DNA of 64,000 nucleotides, from the NCBI GenBank assembly GCA_021397835.1, contig JAJFZO010000799.1:62001-126000 (forward strand). Direction: 5' to 3'. Origin of the DNA: Moringa oleifera. Lineage: Eukaryota > Streptophyta > Magnoliopsida > Brassicales > Moringaceae. The first letter of the stretch is position 1. Each line of letters starts with the position of its first letter. The position numbers were made by a program, and so were the translations under genes. The notes below the pieces were generated by a model. That model made no database searches, was not told the origin of the DNA, and was given only the letters and a program-made list of their open reading frames with translations. Shown piece by piece: positions 1 to 11,339 of the stretch.

Positions 1-268
1 GTGAGTAGCAGTTGACAACATTCAGGGATGGATGTAAACCTTCTGGGTAGGGACAATCATTTTTTTCTCGGGATAGGTGTCGAACATTCTCAAGAACCAA
101 ATATACTGAGCAAAAGGAAGCCCTATGAGTCACTAAAAGGATGACAGGGGGTCTTTGATTATTAATAAAAGGAGTAAACAATAAGGTTTATCCCTCTTTA
201 AAGTATGAAGAAAGAAATAAGGGTCAAATTTTAGACCGCTCACAGTAGTTCTACCTATACAAAATATC

Positions 269-2223
269 ATGAAAGAGGCAATCAAAATGGTACTCCAATC
301 CATTTATGATCCTGAGTTTCTAAACACATCGCATTTTTGCTCGCATCGAGGCTGCCACTTGGTGTTAAAACGAATCAAAAAATAGTGGAAAATATCTCAT
401 TGGTTCTTAGAATTCGACATCAGAAAGTGTTTTCACACCATTGATTGACATTTACTCATCTTAATCTTTAAGGAAGAAATCAAAGATCCTAACTTCTTTT
501 ACTCCATTCATAAAGTCTTTTCTATCGAATGATTTATAAGCGATAAAAAGGGCCCTTACTCTATCCTACACAATGTACTATTATCGACCCTACTAAGCAA
601 TATTTATATACATAAGCTCAATTAGGAGATAGGGAGAATTTAATAAAAGTATGAAATTTTGATTATTCAAAGAATCAGATCAGTTTTATTAAGAGCAAGT
701 CCTATTGATGACTAAGAAAACTCTAGAGAAGAAGCAAGCTTTAACACTCCTCAAGACAATAGAGCCATGATTCTTAGGAGGGTAAAGAGCATCCAATGCA
801 AAGTGGCCTTTCATTCCCTTGTTTCATTGTGGCACACCCCCCCTCTACAAGCATGTTTTGCCTCATGGCCAACTAGAAAATGCCTTATGTTTTACCCTTT
901 CATCGACCCTTGTCATCTTCCTTAACAAGCACTCAAGCCTCTTTTGCATTATTTTTCCTCATAAAAGTTGTTTGGTTGACCTCAAAAGCCAAATTCTATG
1001 GTAGAGAATGTTGTAATAATAATTAGGCCATGAAAGACCTTATTAAGTATTGCAAAAGAAAGGGCTACTTATAGGGTAGGGCAAAAAGGCGATACTAGTT
1101 ATAAAGTCAAATAGACGCTTGACCTGTAAGCTAGCCCTCTTAAAAACCCATTACTTAATAAGTATTTGTTACGCACGATATGTCGATGACTTACTATCAA
1201 GAATCATGGGTGTCATAAATCTTCTCATTGAAATATGAAAATGTATTACCAGTTTCTTATAATCCGACCTGAACCTTTAGGTACGCTTTGTAGGATTAAC
1301 AATAGTAGTTGCATAAGGGTACAATGGAATTCATTAGTACGATCATTCAGGAAGACTCTCCGAGGATGACTCCTATGCAACTTTTGTGAGGGCTAGAGAA
1401 TTATCTATGTGTCAAGCACCGTATCCATATAACTACTTGCCATCTACGCTTTGACATCCATGGAAAGTTTAGGAACCAAGGTGATAGTATCTCGATCAAA
1501 TAACTAAAGAAAGGGATGAGCAAAATAGGGAGTTTATTGGATAATGTTTAACTAGCAAAAAAGCTTGAGTAAGAAGTCCCTAAGTGAGCATATTATGCGG
1601 GATCATTAAGCACATCCTGCAAGGATCAAGAGGGATTTCGTTGTTGAATAGCTTATTCGGAGCAATGCATTATCAAATGTTCAATAAGCAGTCTCATAAT
1701 TGAGCATGAATGTTTGAAATTTATGATTGTATACTCCTATGAGTCAGAAGGTGGTAGAGGAAGGAGGATGACATTGGTAAGGATCTATCAGCAGTGAATT
1801 CCCTATGCAAATAAAGGTACTTATCAAAAAGATACTCTAAAGGCTTCGGGATTGAGGTCTTATTAGCCAAAGAAGACTTTAGCCAATCCACGTGGCCTGT
1901 TTGATGAACGTTAGTGATGGAGACATCGTAAATTAGTCCATGGGCATTATGATAAGTCCCATATCCTACTACAGGTGCCACGATAACCTTTACCAAGTCT
2001 AAACGATTATTAATCACTAGTTTACTAATCTATAATATTCACCCTAGCCCATAAGCACAAATCCTTGGTGTGGAATGCAATCTCAAAGTATTCCAATGAC
2101 TCAAATATAGTAAATCAAAGTGGTAAGACCCTTGCAGAGTCCCCCAACAACACAGAGCTTGGGAAGCTAAAACCTATTGATCTGAGCAATGAGGAGCACT
2201 TAACTACTCATCTAGTCTTGTAG
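269..2223 (+). pseudogene. matR: matR pseudogene, copy A (mitochondrial group II intron maturase)
   Basis: MatR is the maturase encoded inside nad1 intron 4 of land-plant mitochondria, with an N-terminal reverse-transcriptase-like part and a C-terminal domain X that helps group II intron splicing. The start ATG at 269 opens MKEAIKMVLQSIYDPEF, matching the usual MatR N-terminus, and the final TAG is at 2221, giving the family's usual length of about 650 codons. Visible landmarks are the reverse-transcriptase stretch EFDIRKCFHTID near 410-450, the catalytic YADD box read as YVDD at 1179-1190, and the domain X stretch NVSDGDIVN near 1908-1935. Stop codons and frameshifts occur throughout, so it cannot be translated. 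Bases 1-268 continue upstream as the 5' extension and intron sequence. Identification rests on many short matches in the correct order. Confidence 0.93.
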
Positions 2224-2909
2224 TTGTTTTTTTTTCTATTAGTTGCAATGCAAACAGGCATTTACTTATGAGATCAGTTGAGTAAGCTTACATTAGTTTT
2301 CTTCTATAAGATAGCTAGTTTTGCGGCTTTTGACATTAAAAAGCCCATCCTGCTTAGCTATACTATTCCTTATGACTTGTATTGTAGTCAACTCGAAATG
2401 CCCCATGTAGTCTTTCTAATGCTAACGCCTTCTTCCTTCATTCATTTTTTTAGTTATAGTAGCTTTTGTACCAACAAAATACAGACAGCAAAGCCAAAGT
2501 AATACTAAATAAGCAAGAAAAACCCTTCTTATTAGTAAAGTACTAGTGGTTAAGAAAAGGCTCCTTACGATAGGTAGGCTAACGCTTTTTTACTAATATT
2601 AATATTTTTTATAATCATCCTTTCTCAAAGTTACTTCTTGCTTTAAAAAGATTATAGGGGCACTCATGTTTTTTGGCTTCTTCTTGGCTCGAAAGTTTGC
2701 TTTTAGTGACAAGCTTTTACCGTTAGCACTTGGACTTGGAAAGAAGCTATAAATACCTTGAATTAATCAATAAATGAATGAAAATGCCTGCCTAGGAATA
2801 AAAAAGGAGGACATGTTGGTTTGAGGGTGTCACGTACGATTCCTTTGAGAAGGGTGTGATAATACCACCTATTAGGCCCGATGAGTCATCCATGCAACTG
2901 TATCCCTAC
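2224..2909 (+). pseudogene. nad1 intron 4, 3' part, copy A (decayed group II intron)
   Basis: This stretch lies between the end of matR and nad1 exon e, where the 3' part of the matR-bearing group II intron belongs. A domain V-like segment sits at 2807-2842, and the intron appears to end at TATCCCTAC (2901-2909), a typical group II 3' end. It matches 60187-60873 in copy B. The exact intron end is inferred from exon e length and from comparison with copy B. Confidence 0.75.
2807..2842 (+). other. Group II intron domain V-like hairpin, copy A
   Basis: The 3' arm reads GGGTGTCACGTACGATTC, close to the usual domain V ending in CGTACGGTTC with one G-to-A change. The 5' arm, starting GAGGACATG, is more altered, so pairing is now imperfect. 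It lies about 70 bases upstream of nad1 exon e, as expected. The same sequence is at 60765-60800. Confidence 0.65.
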
Positions 2910-3161
2910 TCAGCTAGTACATGCATCTCACTCTCTCTAGGAGGTTTACCGCCTATCTTAGATCTTCCCATTTTCAAGAAGATCTTGGGCTCGATCTAGT
3001 TTAGAATTAAGGTGATTCTTTTTTCACTTCTATATATATCATCTAGCATTTCCATGATATCATTATGATCAATTAATGGCCAGAAAGTGTTCTTAACTCT
3101 ATCATTAGCTTGGGTAGTCCTCATATCTAGTGTTCTGGTAATCTTATAACAGTTCCCTTAA
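2910..3161 (+). pseudogene. nad1: nad1 exon e pseudogene, copy A (complex I subunit 1, C-terminus)
   Basis: Nad1 is the membrane subunit 1 of mitochondrial NADH dehydrogenase. This is the last exon, coding the C-terminal 80 or so residues. Translation from about 2940 gives ILDLPIFKKILGSI, then KVILFSLLYI, a frameshift, VFLTLSLAWVV, and an end at TTCCCTTAA (3153-3161) in place of the usual QWLP stop. Trp codons have become stops, for example after GSI near 2996. The 252-bp length fits the normal exon of about 250-260 bp. Its place just after the matR intron is the standard angiosperm arrangement. The 5' edge is approximate. Confidence 0.9.
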
Positions 3162-4345
3162 TTATGTGCAAAGAATTTCTCTTTTGAGGAATGGGAAGCA
3201 GGCTAGTCCTAAAAAATGCTTATTTATTTATCGTTAAGGCTATAAATCTTCCTTACTTGTTCGTAGGAACTCAACAAAGTGGCCAGTAAGCCAACAGGTA
3301 AGGGGGTCTGATGATGCAGAGAGCAAAGAAAAGCAGCAAAGCTATGTTGAATGGATGAAAAGCTATAATAAAAGGGGCGGTTACCTGCGATGGGACCACT
3401 GCATGGGGGATCTAAGGTAAATAAAGATGGATAATTTGAAGAAAATGCCACATGCAAAACAATAGTTATATCAGCTCAAACACCCCATTGGGATGAGGGT
3501 TATTTTCTAACTCTAGTTTACCACTGGGAGTTCAATGGGAGGAAGTGTATAGTTTACAATTTGCGATCCTATTGTAGTTTGCATATGTGTAAGCCTTAAA
3601 CATCTTCCTTCTTTGTACGTAAGTGCTTTAAGGAGAGTGAAGTACTCTCAAATGGGAGGACCAAACAGCTTTGTTTTAAAGTTTGAATTTTTGACGTTTA
3701 ATTAACACTTTCAATTATGAGCAGAACTAATTATAAGCCAATTTTTATTTAACAAAAATACAAGTTTTAAATCTCTTAAATTGTGTTGTGACTTTCAAGC
3801 TCCTTTATTATTCTTTATAAGATAGGATGCTCTGGAGTTTGCATAGTTTACTACTTTCAAGTCTCTTTATTAGTAGGGTTGCTAGGAATCAATCCCCTTT
3901 GAAAGCAAACCACTAATAATCAAGGGCTAGATTGAAATCTATGGAGTTGCTCTAGCATTGATTTAAAGATCCCTCTTGAATAGAATGATTAAACATAAGG
4001 TCAAATCTTTAATTAATTTTTATCAAGACATGTTAATGTAACGGAAAATGAATCAATAACTATATTTTGGATCAAGGGCTTACTGACAATAAGATGCTAT
4101 TAGAAGCAGCAAAATTAGGCATAGATTATGCTATCAATTAAACTATTAAACCTTATTATCAATTAGATTTTGGTATAGCTAAGATCATTAGAAAAATCAA
4201 AGGCAAAGAAAAACACTTTAAAGAAAAAAATGTTAACAATATGAGCAACTATGCCAATGACCTATGAAACACTTTTAGGTAGACAGTTAACATATGATTA
4301 AGATACACTAATCTCTTGCAAGATAAAATATGCAGTTATCCTAAT
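3162..4345. other. Unassigned sequence downstream of nad1 exon e, copy A
   Basis: This sequence is shared with 61124 to about 62305 in copy B and so belonged to the original inserted block. I recognise no gene. A short open stretch on the minus strand (3224-3457) is partly kept in copy B (61219-61413), but it has no recognisable domain and I do not call it a gene. Mitochondrial spacer downstream of nad1 is the likely identity, from position only. Confidence 0.5.
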
Positions 4346-4364
4346 CACCACAAGAAAAATTGCT

Positions 4365-4545
4365 TTTAAGGACAGTATTTTATGATGATCTTTTATGATC
4401 GTCATTAAAAAATCGAATACATGACCGTCTTGAAAGATCGTCATAAAAAACGTAACATACATGATGATCCCAAGAGACCGTCATGAAAAGCGTAACATAC
4501 ATGACGGTTCTAAGGGATCGTCATAAAAAATCTATAATTAGAAAA
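4365..4545. repeat. CACTA element 1, left subterminal repeats
   Basis: About six short units resembling GATCGTCATAAAAAA alternate in orientation, separated by CGTAACATACATGA spacers. In En/Spm-type elements such subterminal repeats are binding sites for the TnpA-type protein. The set is mirrored near the right end at 13190-13515. Confidence 0.8.
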
Positions 4546-6470
4546 AAAATTTTATGATGGAGACTCGAACTTGATCTTTCCAAGAGAGATTGATAAATGT
4601 CATTGCCATCCAATCTAAAGAAACCATGTGACGTATTTTTTTTGTGATTTTATTTTAAATTTAAATATTTAATTTTATTTTAAATTATGTTGTTTGTTTA
4701 GTTTGTCTAATAAAAGATGTGTTTCAATTATTTTGAGAAAAAAGCAATAGTACCTACTTAAACCCAGGCTCTCTTAGTCAACCTTATAACACTTTACCAC
4801 TCGGTCAATGGAAATCTTATGCAACAATTTTAGTGGTAATAGACTTTAAATAGTATACATGATGTACTATAATACTTAAAGATCCTTACCCATGCACTGC
4901 TAGTATTTTTCTTTCACTCTCCCACGAAAACATTATTCTTTGAAATAGAAATTTCTCTATTTTAACGTCATATAATCTATTCAAAGCTTTGTTTTTTCAA
5001 GAAATTTTGTGAAATAAGCTTCATGCACTATCGGATGATACCATTAAAGCAAGGAAAATAGTATGTAAAAGTAATCAAACCTTCATCTCGCGTTATAAGA
5101 AAGAAAGAAAGATTTTCTTGTCAACTCTTGCATTTTCTTACTCAGTTTTGTTCTAAAATTTTCTTTTCTTGCCATTGTGCAACTGTCGGATGATACCCAT
5201 GTGTGTTACCCTTGTGACACTAGAAATTGTAAGTAAATCAAGGAAGAAAATTTTTACTGGAGCATGTTCTCTGTGAATTTGAAAATTAATGTTATTGTTT
5301 ATATTCTTGGAATGCAATCATTACCCACCTTAAGATATATCAAATAAATTGTACCTTTTTGTCTCGATAGATCATTATTTTTAGCTGTAACTTGTTAGGA
5401 TGCATCCTATTGATGTAATTTTGCTTTATTTTTGTTTGAATCAAAGATCATAGCCTGCTCTGTAAATGGTTGTTAATGCTTGTTATCATAGTTTAACAAA
5501 GTCTATTTATTAGTTTACAGTAAATGATATGCCTCTTCCATATCTGTAATTTAGCTTGGTGACCCTATAACTATTAATTATTTAGTTGGAAATTTAGTTG
5601 AAAATAGTTGAGCTAATAGAGCAGGCTTAGTCTGGTTTTGTAGTAACCATTAGACTGACATTTCGTACATGAACTAAATCTATGACTCTCTATATGGTGT
5701 AATCTATGTTGCTCACGAGAAAAGATTGCTAATATTTCCTTGAAGAATTTTGTAACTTCAACTCAATTTCTATTATGATTGTGTCTTTATTGATTTGTCA
5801 AATAGTTTGCATATCTTTAAGTTTTTTTTTTTTTTTGACATTTTGAATTCCAGTTTGGTTTCCACTATGATACTAGAAACTTTAAATAAATCATGGTAGA
5901 AAATATTAGTTTTACAAATATTTTAGATAATTGATAACTAATGTGTCTTGTTAACACACAGTACTTGATGGATTAGGGATTACTTTAGTTGAAGCAAAGA
6001 CAAGCCAATAATAGGAGAATAATCATTGAGAGGAAAAATTTATTGATATTCAAATACTTCAATTGAAGTGGAACCTTTTTAGTATTTTGCTGTGCTAGTA
6101 ATAACGGCTTTTTTTGTTCTCACAGATGATATGGTTCATCATGCAGGATAATTGCAAATTAATTATTAGTTGCTCGTTCGAAGGAAAGGAAACTTGTTAC
6201 ATATTAATATAACTTGAAAGAAAAGTCAAAACCCTTCAGACAGAAGCTACTACTCTTTCTGCACAGCTAACATTATTTCAAGTTGGTAATTCTTTACTAA
6301 TCTACTAATGTATCATGTGTTTAGAAGAAATATTCTTCGCTTTGCCTAAGTCCTTCTAGTCTAGTGGGCACCTTGTTTCTTATCTTATTTTTACAATAAG
6401 ATTACTTTACATACATAACAAGCATACATAATAAGTGGGTTTTCTTTTATTTGTCATCATAGGATAGAAT
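4546..6470. other. CACTA element 1, non-coding 5' region
   Basis: This is AT-rich sequence between the subterminal repeats and the TNP2 start, with no sustained reading frame in any frame. In CACTA elements this zone usually holds the promoter and non-coding first exons. I see no specific promoter motif I would defend. Confidence 0.6.
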
Positions 6471-9098
6471 ATGGATAAAATTTGGATGCATTTGAATAGA
6501 TTGTCCAAGGAGTTTTCTGATGGCGTGGATGAGTTTCTTGCTTTTTCCATTTCTTATTGTGAAGATCTTACACTCATTAGATGTCTTTGTCAAATCATGT
6601 GCTAATTTGACATTATTAAGTGTTGAAGAAGTAAAGTATCATTTGTTTAGTAAAGGGATTGATCAGAGCTATAAGAGATGGATTTAGCATGGAGAAGAAT
6701 GTTCTTCTAGATTGTGCACAAATAAGAAATCAGTATTTGATGAATCTTATAAGGATGATCATATCGATAATATAATAGACATGATTAATGATGCATTTGA
6801 ATATTGTCAAGATGATCCAAAATTATATCAAAACTTACTAGAAGATGTAGAAAAGCCTTTATATCCTGGTAATACGAAATATACTAAGTTGTCTGCGTTG
6901 ATGAGATTATATAATATAAAAGGAAAATATGGGTGGTCAAATAAGGGTTTTTCTGATTTGTTAAGTTGTTTGCTAATATGTTTCCTACTGAAAACGAAAT
7001 CCTTATATCGATGTATGAAGCAAAAAAAAAAAAAGAAAAAACTATGAATGCATTCAGTTTACATTACGAGAAAATACATGCTTGCCCGAATGATTGTATA
7101 CTCTATAAAAAGGAGTATAAGAATTTATTATCTTGTCCTACTTGTGGACTATCAAGATGGAAAGAAAATGGTAAGGTAAAAAACCAAACGAAAGGGATTC
7201 CTGCTAAAGTATTATGGAACTTTCCTCCTATTCCATGATTTAAGCAAATGTTTCGGTCACCACAAATTGCACAACATTTAACTTGGCATGCTAACAAAAG
7301 GGAAATAGATAGGAAACTAAGACATCCTGTCGATTCGCCTACTTGAAAGTTAATAGACTTTAAGTGGCCAAGTTTTGCATTCGAACATAAAAATCTTTGA
7401 TTGGCTATTTCTACTGATGGAATAAATCCACATAGTTCTCTTAGCATTACATATAGTTATTGGCTAGTGGTAATGATAACATATAATCTACCACCTTGGT
7501 TATGCATGAAACGAAAATTCATGACCTCGTCAACCATGATATTGATGTATATCTTGCTTCATTGATTGATGATTTGAAGCTTCTATGGGAGGTTAGTGTA
7601 GAAGTCTATGATTCTTACCGAAAAGAATTGTTTACATTATAAGCTGTTTTATTTTGAACAATTAATGATTTTCCTGCTTATAGGAATCTTTGTGGTTGTC
7701 TAGTTAAGGGATACTATGCTTGTCCGATATGTGGTGAAAGCACGTACACTTGTAGATTACAACATGGTATGAAGAATGTATATATGGGTCATAGATGATT
7801 CTTTCCCAAAAATCACCCATTTAGAAAGCAAAAGAAAACATTCAATGGAGAACATGAAATTGGTTCACCTTCTTGTACACTAATTGGAGAAGAAATACTA
7901 CAGAAAGTAAGCTCCATTACTAATTTATGGGGTAAAAAAAAATAGTTGCTAAAAGGAAAATGACACGGGGTAAAAGATTGAATGACAATATTCAAACATG
8001 CTTCAAGAAGAAATCATGCTTTTTCGACCTTGAATATTGGAAACATTTACATGTTTGACACATTTTGGATGTAATGCATATTGAAAAAAATGTTTGCGAA
8101 AGCATCTATGGATCTTCGCTTAATATTCCTAAAAAATTTAAAGATGGGATCAACACTCGACTAGACCTTGCAAAAATTGGCTTAAGAAAAGAGTTAGCTC
8201 CCAAGGTTATAAATGGTTGTACTTATTTACCAGCTGCTTGTTACACTCTAAGCAAATCAAAGAGAAAGATGTTTTATGAGACATTATCAAACATAAAAGT
8301 TCCAAGTAGGTATTCTTTAAATTTCAAAAATCTTATTCAATGACAGATATGAAAATTCAAGGCTTAAATCTCACGATTGTCATGCTCTTGTGCAACAACT
8401 TCTACCATTGGCTATTCGCTCAGTTTTACCAAAACGTTTAGATATGCAATCATGAGATTTTGCTTCTTTTTCAATGCTTTGTGTAGTAAGGTTGTGGATG
8501 TTTCAAAACTAGGCAAATTACAGCAAGATTTGGTGCTAACTCTTTGGTTATTTGAAAAATACTTTCCACCTTCTTTTTTTGATATAATGGTGCATTTAGC
8601 AGTGCACTTTGTTAGAGATGTGAGATTATATGGACTACTAAGGACAAGAATCCAGTAATTGGACAATTGTCTTTTTATGGTGCTATCAAGGAAATATGGG
8701 AGCTCAATTACCACATGTTTAAAACAATATTGTTCGAATGTGATTAGGTTAAAAATAATGTTAGGATTAGATTAGATTAGATTATGTTCGTCACATATTA
8801 GTTGATCTTAAACAACATACTTCTCAAGCTAAATTGGGTCTTTTATGCTCCAGACCAACTAGATCTAAGATGGTCCATTGTTTACTCTACTCTACAAATA
8901 AACTATAAACATAACGAGCGAAATAATGATGTGGACAATATAGAAGGATATGATTTTATTATTGATGGCATACTTGAAGTCGGTATAAATGATGAAATTA
9001 ATGAGGCTGATGTTAACTACATACGACCAGATTGTGATAGAACTTGGATTGATGAAAGCTTACAAGCAAACTTTTTAACTCAAGGCAAAAAGGTTTGA
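6471..9098 (+). pseudogene. TNP2-type CACTA transposase pseudogene
   Basis: This was the transposase that cuts and moves En/Spm elements. It starts at ATG 6471 with MDKIWMHLNRLSKEFSDGVD, typical of the transposase-associated domain at the start of TNP2 proteins. Next come the TNP2 core, with LYPGNTKYTKLSALMRLYN (6861-6920) and KIHACPNDCILYKKEY (7072-7119), then NPHSSLS and YNLPPWLCMKRKFM (7425-7522). DVMHIEKNVCESIYGSSLNI opens at 8068. The DUF4218 part includes RFCFFFNALCSKV (8451-8490) and PPSFFDIMVHL (8567-8600). The DUF4216 part has FYAPDQLDLRWSIV near 8842-8884. Several in-frame stops (for example Trp to stop at 7237-7239) and frameshifts, one at a poly-A run near 7021-7035, inactivate it. 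It is far better preserved than the neighbouring mitochondrial pseudogenes. Confidence 0.93.
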
Positions 9099-9208
9099 TT
9101 TTTTTTTCTTTTATGACAATATTATTTATTACAAAAACTAGTATCATATAATGAATTATGCTTTAACTATTTATTTGGATTATATTTTATGTTTATAGGA
9201 ATGTAGAT

Positions 9209-11097
9209 ATGACTAAGTTATCAGATTTGCCTACCAAATCTAGAGGACCAACAAAATTATTGAACCAAAAAAATTTAGGGACAAAAAAAGGTGGTGTAGT
9301 TCAATTCAAAAGGTGTACCATATGGTGCTGAAGCTAAATCTCTTATGTCTACTCTAGGATTCTTGCACGTACCACGGTAACTATAACTTATAGTGACTGG
9401 CGAAAGGTTCTTGATTATTTTAAAGAAAAAATGTAGAAATATGTTCAGGTTTAACATTTTTACCCTAAATATTTAATTATACTTTTTATTAGCATTGTAA
9501 CTTATCAAATTTCATTTATAGGAAGCATTTGAAATTGATCATCACATGAAAAAGTCTATCTTATAATTAATTACCAATAAATTTAGAACATTCAAGAATA
9601 TCCTGACAACAAAATCTATAATGCCTTTTACCAATAATCTTAATGCTATAGCGAGACCACCTTCGATCTACAGTTTCATTTCACAAAATGATTGGTAGAG
9701 GTTCATTAAATCACAACTTTTAGAGGATTTTAAGGTACATTTATGTTATAATATATTTTTTAAAAAATAAATATTTCATGTTTCTTCATCAACTGCAATG
9801 AAACATTGTAGATTGAATGAAAAACAAAAAAAAAAAGACAAAAACATAGTAAATATTCTCATCGATTGAGTCGAGGTGGATATGCAACCTTAGAACACAA
9901 ATTGGTAACTTTCTCATTCTTACATTCTTTATGATGATTTTAAGATACATTCTTTCTAATTTTTAATTTGTTACTCCATCTTTACAGAAAGCAAAACTCA
10001 AGATAGAAGAGGAGATTGATCATAGTGAATTATGGAAGTTAACGCGACAAGATAAAGAAAGACAATATGCGTTAGAAACGATGCCTATCATCGAAAAAAT
10101 TGTCAGGTTTTTTAATGAATTTTACATGAACGTTAGAAATCTTGTCTTTATAAGATTGTTTGCTAAAGTTTGAATACAATGAGGTAGTAAGGGAATATTA
10201 TTTAGGCAGTAAGGTACTATAGTCTAACCAACTAAAATGTCACTTTTTCTTGACTTATGAACAAAGACACCCAAACAGAAAGTATTTTGTCTTTTTCTTC
10301 CTTGCTTGTCTTCTTGACACACTTAAAGTTAAGTTGCAATATTTTATGTTTATTGCATGCAAGTCATGAATAATAGCTTATAAAACTAGAAAACTAATTT
10401 CTATGTAATTTATACTTAATTCGGCATGGATTATTATAGGATGAGTTGATGGAGCAATCAAAAGTCGGTACCATTACATTCTCAGGTAGTAATGACATTT
10501 TAAGCAAAGCTCTTGGTATTAATGAGCATAAGGGTCAAGTTAGAGGAGTTGGAAAGTTTATCACTCCTTCGGTCTTTTTCTCTACTCTTAACAAGGTAGC
10601 ATATATAGAAGCTCACTTGGCTGAGGTAGAGTAGAAACTGTTGTTATTGACTCAAGGAAGCATAGATACACATTAACATGTCGTGCAGCTTGAAGGTTAT
10701 AGCTTTAATAAGATACAAAAACTCAATTCACCAATGTCTAAAAAGGATTCTTACGATGTTTCTGATAAAGATTTGAAAATGAAGGTATTACTTATTTATT
10801 TAATGTAGTAGACATTGTTTTTACTATTAATTATAATTAATAATGTCATTTTTTTATGAATAGGGTGTTATATGTAAATTAGTAGTGGATACACTAGAAA
10901 ATGTTGTTGCAATGGGCACTATTATTGATAGTTCTTATGCCAATTTTATGGTTTTCATTGATCAAATATTCAGTCAAGATGCTCGACTACCTATCGAAAA
11001 TGAGGATAAATATCTTATATTTGTTAAAGATGCATTAGGTCATCACGTAAGTTGGGCTAAAGACTTGGTTTTTACTCATATTGTTAAGGAGGTATGA
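9209..11097 (+). pseudogene. Ptta/En/Spm second-gene protein (transposase_24 family) pseudogene
   Basis: This is the second gene of plant CACTA elements, a TnpA-like partner of the transposase. Visible pieces in order are RGPTKLL near 9240, VVQFNSKGVPYGAEAKSLMS (9295-9350, across a small frameshift), YSDWRKV and YFKEKMWKYVQEAFEIDHH with a Trp-to-stop change (near 9400-9545), and HRLSRGGYATLEHKL (about 9861-9905). Then come ELWKLTRQDKERQYALETMP (10028-10085), MEQSKVGTITFSGSNDILSK (10449-10508) and LGINEHKGQVRGVGKFITP (10513-10569). A last block, KLVVDTLENVVAMGTIIDSS (10876-10935) and IFVKDALGHHVSWAKDLVF (11017-11073), matches the region that precedes the protease. The breaks include several probable introns. 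The start is approximate. Confidence 0.88.
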
Positions 11098-11339
11098 GAC
11101 AATTTTAGTTGTGGTATATTATCTTTGTTTCTTTTTATATTAAAATTATTTGGCTTTTGAAGTTTATTATTGTCACATGTTTGGAGAAAAAGGAAAAGAA
11201 AATCAGTAAAAAAGTGAGATCTATTTCTGAGCAAGCTCTGAAGTAATTCGCAAAAGCAGCTTATCCATTGATGATTAATATGCAAAATGAAGTTAAAATA
11301 AGATTTGATGATGATGTTTTTTGCTATCCATTTTATTGC

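Larger units (their letters stand above)
1..4345 (+). repeat. Large direct repeat, copy A, left part
   Basis: This stretch aligns with 58069 to about 62305, collinear and in the same orientation, with many single-base differences and small indels. It contains the matR pseudogene, the rest of nad1 intron 4, nad1 exon e and about 1.2 kb of downstream sequence. The repeat already runs at base 1, so its left end lies outside the window. It resumes at 13542 after the CACTA insertion. Confidence 0.93.

Noticed and set aside
4365..4545. CRISPR-like array of short repeats
   Set aside because: Repeats are in both orientations with irregular spacing, mirror those at the other end of the element, and fit CACTA subterminal repeats.
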